A DNA stretch of 11,478 nt, from assembly GCA_937983035.1 (NCBI GenBank), contig CALKAN010000009.1:1-11478 (forward strand), read 5' to 3'. A program made the position numbers and the translations under genes. Source of the DNA: an uncultured Paenibacillaceae bacterium. Lineage in GTDB: Bacteria; Bacillota; Bacilli; Paenibacillales; CALAME01. Positions 5,523 to 11,478 of this stretch are shown here, in pieces (position 1 is the first letter of the stretch; the number at the start of each line of letters is the position of its first letter). Under the pieces are notes generated by a model. That model worked only from the letters and a program-made list of their open reading frames with translations. It did no database searches and was not told where the DNA came from.

Positions 5523-5882
5523 ATGGATCTAATGCAATGGATCATCCTTATATTATTTATCGCATTCATATGGAGCCGTTTTATGCCGGTTAAAGGCGTT
5601 TCGAATATAAGCGTTCAAGAAGCAAAAGATAAATTCAAAGATGCCAATGTTCAATTTATCGATGTCCGCACGCCGATGGAATATCGTGCCAACCATGTCA
5701 AACCTTTTATAAACATTCCTCTATCCAATTTGACATCTCAATTGCATGCATTAGATAAGGAAAAAGAGGTCGTAGTCATTTGTCAAAGCGGCATGAGAAG
5801 CATGAAAGCTGCAAAATTGCTCAAAAAACAAGGCTTTCAAAAAATTTGCAATGTTAGAGGCGGCATGAGCGCTTGGCATTAA
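5523..5882 (+). CDS. Membrane-anchored rhodanese-like protein (YqhL-type)
   Basis: The 119-residue product begins with one hydrophobic segment (about 3-19, IILILFIAFIW core) without a signal-peptidase site, so it is probably N-terminally anchored with the rhodanese domain on one face of the membrane. Arg and Lys follow the segment, suggesting a cytoplasmic C-terminal domain by the positive-inside rule. The domain has QFIDVRTPMEYRANHV (44-59), the active loop CQSGMRS (Cys87 to Ser93) and the ending VRGGMSAW. Overall form resembles YqhL-type proteins of Bacillus. GAGGAG (5510-5515) is 7 bases before ATG 5523. It is the fourth rhodanese domain in under 5 kb, but it lacks a recognisable CstR site and its link to the cluster rests only on position. 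Confidence 0.87.
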   Translation: MDLMQWIILILFIAFIWSRFMPVKGVSNISVQEAKDKFKDANVQFIDVRTPMEYRANHVKPFINIPLSNLTSQLHALDKEKEVVVICQSGMRSMKAAKLLKKQGFQKICNVRGGMSAWH

Positions 5883-6187
5883 TATCCATTTAAAAATTGG
5901 GACATTTCATCGATTGACCGCTGATGCTGAACTGCACCTAATGTCACCAGCACTCAATGCAGGGATCGTTCAACACATGGGCGGTCCTTTTTATTTTATG
6001 CAGGAAGAAAGTCAGTGCATGATCTCTTTAGGTGATGCATTCGTCTATAGATTTTCTCATCGTTATCTGAGATTATATTTATATTACTTGTTCTTTATCT
6101 ATTTTCGAACTCCATGACACATTTGCCTGGATTGGTTGTTAAACAGAGCTGAACATTGTTTGAGATTTTTAGATTAGGAGGACATGC
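5883..6187. other. Gene-free region with a probable terminator
   Basis: It holds a terminator-like hairpin (5963-5997), then AT-rich DNA and the ribosome binding site AGGAGG (6176-6181) of the next gene. A 67-codon open frame (5914-6117) crosses the hairpin, has no ribosome binding site and matches nothing I know, so I do not count it as a gene. Confidence 0.5.
5963..5997 (+). terminator. Probable Rho-independent terminator after the membrane rhodanese
   Basis: GGATCG (5963-5968) can pair with CGGTCC (5982-5987), five Watson-Crick pairs and one G-U, with a 13-base loop, followed by TTTTTATTTT (5988-5997). Confidence 0.55.
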
Positions 6188-6712
6188 ATGCTTGGTTTAA
6201 AACGAAATACAGTGCGTGTTGTTGAATATGAAGCAGATTGGGCAGTACGATTTGAACAAGAGGCTGCAGAGCTTCGAAAACATATTGGCGATATTGCTCA
6301 TGACATCCAGCATGTTGGCAGCACATCGGTTCCAGACTTGCCGGCAAAGCCTATACTGGATATTGCCGTTGCAGTGCCGTCGGTTGAAATGATTCCAGCT
6401 TTGGTTCGAAAATTAACGTCCTTAGGCTATATCGATCGCGGCGATCAAGGAAATGAAGGCGGATATTTGCTTGTAAAAGAAAGCGAGCCCGACGTTCGGT
6501 TCATACATATGCACATCGTAAGCAAAGACGACACGCAATGGCATCATTATATTCGTTTTCGTGACATTCTTCGTCAAAATCAAGACATCAGAGAACAATA
6601 CGCTGACTTAAAGAAGCGATTGGCGAAACAATTTCCGAATAACAGAGGAGATTATACAAGCGGAAAAGCACATTTCATACAAACAGTTTTACAACAAGTT
6701 GATTCACAGTGA
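6188..6712 (+). CDS. GrpB/UPF0157 family protein (nucleotidyltransferase fold)
   Basis: This 174-residue soluble protein shows the GrpB (UPF0157) signatures: VRVVEYEADWAVRFEQE (9-25), HVGSTSVP (42-49), AKPILDIAVAV (53-63, with the acidic Asp58), and the later VRFIHMHIVSKDDTQWHHYIRFRD segment. The fold is related to nucleotidyltransferases, but the family's substrate is not established; homologues are found alone or fused to CoaE. AGGAGG (6176-6181) is 6 bases before ATG 6188; ATG 6184, two bases after it, opens only a short frame. It stands alone and converges with the next gene, with no visible link to sulfur metabolism. Confidence 0.9.
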   Translation: MLGLKRNTVRVVEYEADWAVRFEQEAAELRKHIGDIAHDIQHVGSTSVPDLPAKPILDIAVAVPSVEMIPALVRKLTSLGYIDRGDQGNEGGYLLVKESEPDVRFIHMHIVSKDDTQWHHYIRFRDILRQNQDIREQYADLKKRLAKQFPNNRGDYTSGKAHFIQTVLQQVDSQ

Positions 6713-6746
6713 ACTGCTCTAGATTTTTTGTTATTTAATCCTATGT

Positions 6747-6781
6747 TGTTGCTTTAATACACCTAATCGGGTGCAGCAACA
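6747..6781. repeat. Hairpin 1 between convergent genes
   Basis: TGTTGCT (6747-6753) pairs with AGCAACA (6775-6781), and inside it CACC (6760-6763) pairs with GGTG (6770-6773). No T-run follows on either strand, so it is not a textbook intrinsic terminator. Confidence 0.5.
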
Positions 6782-6790
6782 CGCGTGTCG

Positions 6791-6835
6791 AGTCGAAGGG
6801 GAACCTCATTGCATGGTTTTGATTCCCCGTCGACT
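6791..6835. terminator. Hairpin 2, possible bidirectional terminator for convergent genes
   Basis: AGTCGAAGGGGAA (6791-6803) and TTCCCCGTCGACT (6823-6835) are complementary at 12 of 13 positions around a 19-base loop. It lies between the stops of the GrpB gene (6712) and the isomerase gene (6865). T-tracts are weak on both sides, so termination is inferred from position and stem strength. Confidence 0.45.
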
Positions 6836-6864
6836 ATTTGCTTGCAATATCAAGATTTGTGCAA

Positions 6865-7704
6865 TTAGGCATGGTGTTGTGCATGAATGAATTGTTCCGA
6901 TAATTGCTGCCAGTTATCAGCCGCTTCTTGAGGGGTTGATTGCGTTACTTCGTAAATGAAAGCGCCGTTGTACCCCGCGTCCAGCAGCGCGCCGATAATT
7001 TTGGGCCAATCGTTGATGCCTTTACCGGGCATCCAATGTTTCTCGTCAATGCCGTCATAATCCGAAATATGCGTAGTGACGATTCTCTCTCCCAATTTTT
7101 GAATAAAATCTTCTGGACGCTCCATCAGCAAGTGGTTGACATCACAACAAATTCCCAGGTTCGGATGGCCGGATATTAAATATTCCATTTCCCCGCTGGA
7201 ATTGCCCAAGCAAGTTCTTGGCAGACATTCGATGGCAAGCTTGACGTTTAATGCGTCCGCTTGATCCGCCAATTCGTTGAGCGAATTTTTGCAAGTTTCA
7301 AGACGCTGCTGCCGTTCCTCATTCGGGATCGGCTCCCAGCTCGGGTGCAGGACAGCAGTGCGAATTCCCCATTCGGAGGCAATGTTCATGACGTTTACAA
7401 TTCGCTCCAATGCATCTCGTCTTGCTTGCGCGTCGAGAATAGATGGATCCCAAGCGGTTCCATAAGGAATGTGCAGTGACCATATGTCAATATTCAATTT
7501 GCGTGCAGTTTCAATCACGTCATCGCACTTGCTTTTGCTTTCCGAATCAAAAATGTCGAGATTTTTTTGTCTCCAAGCCAATTCAATGCAGTCCAATCCC
7601 GCTTGTTGAACGTCGATCAATTGGGGGAAATTCGCCAAGTTCATTGATTTGCCTATTTTCCAGCTCGGCGTCTTAATGAGATCAGAGATTTTCAGCACCT
7701 CCAA
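6865..7704 (-). CDS. Sugar phosphate isomerase/epimerase-like TIM-barrel protein
   Basis: This 279-residue protein belongs to the xylose isomerase-like TIM-barrel (AP endonuclease 2) superfamily, mostly sugar or inositol isomerases and epimerases using a divalent metal. Metal-binding type residues occur at strand ends: LAIECLPRT (Glu159), CCDVNH (Asp188, His191), THISDYDG (His212, Asp215) and IYEVTQ (Glu252), with SLHIPYG (His78) and LHPSWE (His120) on earlier strands. The substrate cannot be inferred. The start is uncertain. TTG at 7704-7702 opens the longest frame, but GGAGG (7702-7698) falls within it and is followed at proper distance by no ATG, GTG or TTG; CTG (7695-7693) and ATG (7644) are other options. 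It is transcribed toward the GrpB gene and divergently from the antiporter gene. Confidence 0.85.
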   Translation of the reverse strand: MEVLKISDLIKTPSWKIGKSMNLANFPQLIDVQQAGLDCIELAWRQKNLDIFDSESKSKCDDVIETARKLNIDIWSLHIPYGTAWDPSILDAQARRDALERIVNVMNIASEWGIRTAVLHPSWEPIPNEERQQRLETCKNSLNELADQADALNVKLAIECLPRTCLGNSSGEMEYLISGHPNLGICCDVNHLLMERPEDFIQKLGERIVTTHISDYDGIDEKHWMPGKGINDWPKIIGALLDAGYNGAFIYEVTQSTPQEAADNWQQLSEQFIHAQHHA

Positions 7705-7992
7705 AGATTTATCATCATGTACAGGTAATTATACAAAATATGGCAATCAAAATATATGGACAAATGTAAGGATGAACATGGAAATTTGAAGTTTAAATGC
7801 GGGTGGGCTTCATTTGCAGTGATGCGAAAGTGCATTTGTTATTTATTTGAATTGTAACAGTTCATCCGTGCACACTGATGGAAAAATGGTTAAAATAGCG
7901 AATAGGACTGGCATTTTTGGCATAGATGCAGTACACTATTCATTCGTGATCATTGTTGTTTAATAGAGCAGCAGAAAGCGGGGTTGGCAGCG
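7705..7992. other. Divergent intergenic region, isomerase / antiporter
   Basis: This 288-base AT-rich region must hold promoters in both directions. On the minus strand TATAAT occurs at 7733-7728 without a good -35. On the plus strand CTGGCA (7908-7913) and TACACT (7932-7937) are 18 bases apart, each 4 of 6 to consensus. An imperfect inverted repeat TGAATTGTAACAGTTCA (7848-7864) could be a regulator site. I see no known riboswitch. Confidence 0.4.
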
Positions 7993-10050
7993 ATGCATTT
8001 TCCATTGCAAGAGCCTGTGCTCATTTTTGGATTTGCAGTGTTAATTTTTTTAATTTTTCCGATCCTGATGGGGAAACTGAGAGTCCCTGCCATCATCGGT
8101 CCGATTATTGCAGGGATCATCATCGGTCCGAACGGGCTTGAAATACTGGCGCGGGATTCGACCATTGAACTGCTTGGAACGGTCGGCTTGCTGTTTATTA
8201 TGTTTATCGCCGGGCTCGAGCTGGATTTGGATGGTTTCAAAAAATATCGAAACCGCAGCATTTTATTCGGGATTCTGTCCTTTACCATCCCGTTAATACT
8301 GGGAATATTCGTCGGATTGTGGCTGGATCTCAGTTTGCTGTCAGCCATCTTGTTCGGCGCGATTTTCTCAACGCATACGCTGTTAGGCTATCCGGCGATC
8401 AGCCGGCTTGGCATTTCGAAAAATAAAGCAGTGACAACCGCGGTTGGCGGGACATTAATTACGGACAGTTTGGCGCTTTTGGTGCTTGCCGTCATCGTAG
8501 GCGCATCGGAAGGCAACTTATCCGTCGGCTTTTTAGTTTCTTTGATCTTGGCCATTATTTTGTTTGCTGCGGCTGTTCTCGTATTGACTCCTTACTTAAC
8601 GAAGTGGTTTTTTAAACGGTCCAATAAAGAAGGGACGGCGGAGTTTAATTTTGTTCTGGCCATTTTGTTCGTGGCAGGAGCGATTTCTTTGTTCGTTGGC
8701 TTGGAGCCGATTATCGGGGCTTTCTTGGCTGGTCTGGCTTTAAACCGATACATTTACGATCACGGTCCGCTGATGAATCGAATTCGATTTACTGCCAATG
8801 CTCTCTTTATTCCGTTTTTCCTGTTGTCCGTAGGGATGCTGATGGACCTTAGCGTACTAGTCACGAGCATGGGGGCTTGGCTGACTGTGGCTGTCGTTAC
8901 TTTTGTAGCTGTCGGCAGCAAACTGCTGGCCAGTTGGCTGACGAGCAAAGTATACGGCTATTCGAATACCGAAAACATGGTCATCTTCGGGCTTTCTACA
9001 ACCCACGCGGCAGCAACGCTGGCCATTACGCTCGTCGGGTATCAATTCGGGCTGTTTGACCAGCAGATCATCAATGCGGTGATCGTGATCATATTGCTGA
9101 CATGCATATTAGGCCCGTATTTGAGTGAAAAATATGGAAAGAAACTGGCTGTAGACCAGGAAAAAGCAGTGCTTGATGACGACGGTCTCCCTGAACGAAT
9201 CTTGATTCCGATGGGGAATCCGAATACGATGGAGTCGCTGCTTGATTTAGGATTCATATTAAAAAATGCGCTCCATTCGGACGAGCCGCTTTATCCATTA
9301 ACGATCGTGCAGAAAGATTTAAAGGAAGCGAGCAATGAGGTGGCCCATGCGGAAAGAATGCTTGGCCGCGCGATCATGTATGCTTCCGGCGCTGAAGTTT
9401 CCGTCAAACCATTGACGCGCGTCGATCTCAATATTGGATGGGGAATTGAGCGTGCCGCCACGGAAGAACGGATCACAACCATCGTCGTTGGATGGGACGG
9501 TTCAGCCGGGAAAAAACAGAAAGCGTTCGGCACAGTGATCGACAATTTCTTGGAACACACGTATCAGCGCGCGCTTATTACGCATATCCGGCAGCCGCTG
9601 AATACGCTCGAGCGGGTCATATTAATTTTGCCTAACAATGTCGTGCACAAACCGGGATTTGAAGATGCGATTTCGATCGTTAAGAGCATCGCTTCACAAC
9701 TTAGTGCGAAAATTAAAGGGTTGGTCATACGCGATAACTTGGACGCTTACCAGCAAGTTTCCGAACGTGTTCATCCGAACGTCGAAATTGAGTTTCAATC
9801 GATCGACAGCTGGGAGTCCCTTTATGAAAATGATACAAAGAGCGTCAATTCAACCGATCTTGTCATTTTGATAAGCGCAAGAAGAGGAACGGTGGCATGG
9901 CAGCCGATCTTAGAGACGATGCCAAGGAAACTCGCTTCCAGAAATCTGGAAAACTTCATCATCTTATACCCGACGGAGATGAAAGAAACGGACATTCGCG
10001 GATCGCGCGGCATCGATATTCCGAAAGAAATTTTGTTCAAAAATGATTAA
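7993..10050 (+). CDS. CPA2-family cation/proton antiporter with C-terminal cytoplasmic domains
   Basis: The 685-residue protein has an N-terminal membrane domain of about 12-13 helices (residues 7-376) of the monovalent cation:proton antiporter-2 family (KefB/NapA/GerN type), which exchanges Na+ or K+ for protons. Family marks are VPAIIGPIIAGIIIGP (31-46), GLLFIMFIAGLELDL (65-79), THTLLGYPA (127-135) and PFFLLSVGM (274-282). The ion-binding Asp is Asp158 in LITDSLALL; the residue before it is Thr157 where electrogenic members have Asp. The remaining 300 residues are soluble and look like two universal-stress-protein-like parts (about 398-530 and 536-675), with no TrkA-N nucleotide-binding motif. 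ATG 7993 follows AGCGGGG (7977-7983); TTG 7984 is an alternative start. It appears monocistronic. Confidence 0.88.
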   Translation: MHFPLQEPVLIFGFAVLIFLIFPILMGKLRVPAIIGPIIAGIIIGPNGLEILARDSTIELLGTVGLLFIMFIAGLELDLDGFKKYRNRSILFGILSFTIPLILGIFVGLWLDLSLLSAILFGAIFSTHTLLGYPAISRLGISKNKAVTTAVGGTLITDSLALLVLAVIVGASEGNLSVGFLVSLILAIILFAAAVLVLTPYLTKWFFKRSNKEGTAEFNFVLAILFVAGAISLFVGLEPIIGAFLAGLALNRYIYDHGPLMNRIRFTANALFIPFFLLSVGMLMDLSVLVTSMGAWLTVAVVTFVAVGSKLLASWLTSKVYGYSNTENMVIFGLSTTHAAATLAITLVGYQFGLFDQQIINAVIVIILLTCILGPYLSEKYGKKLAVDQEKAVLDDDGLPERILIPMGNPNTMESLLDLGFILKNALHSDEPLYPLTIVQKDLKEASNEVAHAERMLGRAIMYASGAEVSVKPLTRVDLNIGWGIERAATEERITTIVVGWDGSAGKKQKAFGTVIDNFLEHTYQRALITHIRQPLNTLERVILILPNNVVHKPGFEDAISIVKSIASQLSAKIKGLVIRDNLDAYQQVSERVHPNVEIEFQSIDSWESLYENDTKSVNSTDLVILISARRGTVAWQPILETMPRKLASRNLENFIILYPTEMKETDIRGSRGIDIPKEILFKND

Positions 10051-10378
10051 CGAGGACGTTCGAGCGTTCGAGCAAACATCTCGTGACGTTCCTTGGTTGG
10101 CGCTTGGCAGGCAGCTGGCTGCTTTCAACCGCTTCAGACAAGGCAGTGCGTTTCTCTTCTATAGCAGAGCGCTTCTTCCTAAGGGAAGATATGCTTTTCA
10201 CATATGACAGGAGTCCGATCATTTTGTCAAAAATTGCAACAAATGCCGGCAAAGTTTTTCGTCCTGCGTCAAGGTCAGCATGTGATCGGCATGGGGAGAG
10301 AACCAGATTCGGGATGGAATAATCAAGCCTGCTTTTTCGCACAATAAGATCCAGCATTTCTAAAGGAGAGTGAATGAT
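10051..10378. other. 328-base region without a supported gene
   Basis: It holds a short perfect stem CTTCC-TAAG-GGAAG near 10175-10192 and the ribosome binding site AAAGGAG (10362-10368). Both strands are open for about 80-105 codons (minus strand roughly 10354 to 10037), but neither frame has a ribosome binding site or recognisable motif. No convincing terminator for the antiporter gene is seen. Confidence 0.4.
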
Positions 10379-10564
10379 TTGGGTGAGCGAACGCAATTTG
10401 TGGAAGGGGATCGCGCCCCGAACGATGGGGTGTATATTGAAACTGGAGAAAAACATAACGCAGTGATGGGCATCGAAGATCCCCAAAAGGTGACGTTGAA
10501 AAAAGGAGAGAAATTTCCAGAAACGAAAAATGATGACCGCAAATGGGTGCGCATGAAAAAATAA
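10379..10564 (+). CDS. yjzC: YjzC-family small protein
   Basis: The 61-residue hydrophilic product reads MGERTQFVEGDRAPNDGVY at the start and has KKGEKFPETKNDDRKW near the end, the pattern of the YjzC family found across Bacillus and relatives. The family's function is unknown. I place the start at TTG 10379 because AAAGGAG (10362-10368) is 10 bases upstream and the resulting first residues line up with YjzC proteins. GTG 10370 lies only one base from that site, so it is unlikely. The gene is followed by a strong terminator and is probably monocistronic. No Cys is present, so it does not look like a zinc-binding protein. Confidence 0.8.
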   Translation: MGERTQFVEGDRAPNDGVYIETGEKHNAVMGIEDPQKVTLKKGEKFPETKNDDRKWVRMKK

Positions 10565-10586
10565 CTGAATGCTGCAAAACTGCGAT

Positions 10587-10626
10587 GGAGCCTGCCTCGA
10601 TGACAATGAGACGGGCTCCGTTTTTT
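10587..10626 (+). terminator. Rho-independent terminator of yjzC
   Basis: GGAGCC (10587-10592) pairs with GGCTCC (10614-10619); the stem extends inward through TG/CG and CTC/GAG with one mismatch. It is followed by TTTTTT (10621-10626). Confidence 0.85.
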
Positions 10627-10652
10627 GCTTTAAACAAGATTGGCATGGTGAA

Positions 10653-11478
10653 TTATTGAATCATAATCCTTTGCACGCCGTGGCTGTCGAAGAAAAATTC
10701 GACTTCTACTTTTGTCGGTGCTTTTTTCCATTGCTCCCGCCATTGCTTTTCTGTGTATGTTCGTTTTCCTATAGTCAGCGTCCGTTCGCCGATCCGCAAA
10801 GGATCGACGTCGAGTTTTTGCAGTTTAGCGATAAAATGTTCCAAGTTTTCTTCAAAATACGATTCGATTTTTTCCCGCAGCGCTTCTGCTTCCTCGTAAA
10901 CCATTAAATTGTAATCGCCTTGGTATTCTTCAATTCGTCCGCGCAGATGAAGTTTAATATGAACCGTTTGATCGGAAGAGATGGAAATATGTGATTTTGA
11001 AGTGAGCGCTCCAATCGACAACTGCAAATCAGGCAGCGGAGTGACTTTTTGAATCGCTGATCTTTGCTTGAGCAATTGATAGAAGACATCTTCCAGCTCA
11101 TTGATGTAAGCGACCATGCGATCGCCTTGAAGAAGCGCGGTTCCGTAATAAGACAATGTTTCATGTTCGGCTTTAAAGAGCGGGATGACCGGATCGGCAT
11201 ACGGCGAGTAAAAGGATTCCAAAAATTGGTGCAGATTGGTCGTCGTATATTCGCCATGTCGTTCATAATGAGCGAACATTTTATACAAATACATTTCAAG
11301 CGGCAAATCAGGTTTGGCTGTAAAATGATGTTTAATATAATGTAAAAAGTTGCCGTCTACGATCGCTATGAACACCCGCCCGCCAATTTCTCGATCGAGC
11401 ACAAGCGTGTTCATGATCGGAAAGATGCCGGTTTCTGCGATTTGTTTGGAAATCATGACGATGCGCATCTGACCGCTT
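10653..11478 (-). CDS. Ger(x)C-family spore germination protein, N-terminal part missing
   Basis: The minus-strand frame is open from the right edge to its stop at 10653 and covers about 275 residues. Ger(x)C proteins are lipoproteins of the GerA/GerB/GerK-type nutrient germinant receptors in the inner spore membrane. The visible part starts in the conserved region SGQMRIVMISKQIAETG, which lies about 90-100 residues into family members of roughly 370-400 residues. It continues with the C-terminal domain, including GDRMVAYINELE, the amphipathic EALREKIESYFEENLEHFIAKLQ segment and DPLRIGER near the end. The ATG at 11468 is internal: codons for Ser-Gly-Gln precede it and belong to the family motif. 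The lipobox Cys and signal peptide are outside the window. Partner A and B subunit genes would be expected further right. Confidence 0.88.
   Translation of the reverse strand, partial: SGQMRIVMISKQIAETGIFPIMNTLVLDREIGGRVFIAIVDGNFLHYIKHHFTAKPDLPLEMYLYKMFAHYERHGEYTTTNLHQFLESFYSPYADPVIPLFKAEHETLSYYGTALLQGDRMVAYINELEDVFYQLLKQRSAIQKVTPLPDLQLSIGALTSKSHISISSDQTVHIKLHLRGRIEEYQGDYNLMVYEEAEALREKIESYFEENLEHFIAKLQKLDVDPLRIGERTLTIGKRTYTEKQWREQWKKAPTKVEVEFFFDSHGVQRIMIQ

Noticed and set aside
5914..6117. 67-codon open frame on the plus strand
   Set aside because: It has no ribosome binding site, crosses a terminator-like hairpin and shows no recognisable motif.
7705..7992. Possible riboswitch upstream of the antiporter
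   Set aside because: I looked for c-di-AMP or other known leader motifs and found none.
10323..10646. Long minus-strand frames opposite yjzC
   Set aside because: They are shadows of the yjzC gene and its terminator, with no ribosome binding sites or family resemblance.

Overview
The window looks like chromosomal DNA of a spore-forming Bacillales species of moderate GC content. The signs are AGGAGG-type ribosome binding sites, frequent GTG/TTG starts, a Ger(x)C spore-germination gene, a YjzC-family gene and a sulfur cluster arranged like the Bacillus subtilis yrk and Staphylococcus aureus cst loci. The sequence alone does not fix the genus. I see no insertion sequence, CRISPR array, tRNA or rRNA.

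Layout. 1-936 (+) is the 3' part of a class III, PLP-dependent aminotransferase cut by the left edge. 1069-5347 (+) is a persulfide (sulfane sulfur) handling regulon: a strong promoter with operators, a TusA-rhodanese fusion, a DsrE-family protein, a rhodanese-persulfide dioxygenase fusion, a truncated TusA reading frame overlapping a TauE/SafE exporter gene, then a CsoR-family repressor that is almost certainly CstR, and a single-domain rhodanese. 5523-5882 (+) is a membrane-anchored rhodanese. 6188-6712 (+) is a GrpB/UPF0157 protein. It converges on a sugar-phosphate isomerase/epimerase-like TIM barrel at 6865-7704 (-), with two hairpins between them. 7993-10050 (+) is a CPA2-type cation/proton antiporter with a long soluble C-terminus. 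10379-10564 (+) is a YjzC-family gene with a strong terminator. 10653-11478 (-) is the C-terminal part of a Ger(x)C spore germination protein cut by the right edge.

How the sulfur genes fit together. CstR carries Cys31 and Cys60 and lacks the copper-binding His, the signature of persulfide-sensing repressors. Six 14-bp sites of one form, TACCY-N4-RGGTA, lie upstream of exactly the genes such a repressor should control: four before the TusA-rhodanese gene, one before the dioxygenase gene and one before cstR itself. When persulfides modify CstR, the genes should be released. TusA, DsrE and rhodanese domains would relay sulfane sulfur, the dioxygenase would oxidise glutathione-like or bacillithiol persulfide to sulfite, and the TauE protein would export sulfite or a related anion.

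The least expected points are the size and placement of the operator family, two operators that share bases with Shine-Dalgarno sequences, the decayed TusA reading frame that ends right after its sulfur-carrying Cys and overlaps the exporter start as ATGA, and a 17-bp exact repeat linking that fragment to the cstR leader.
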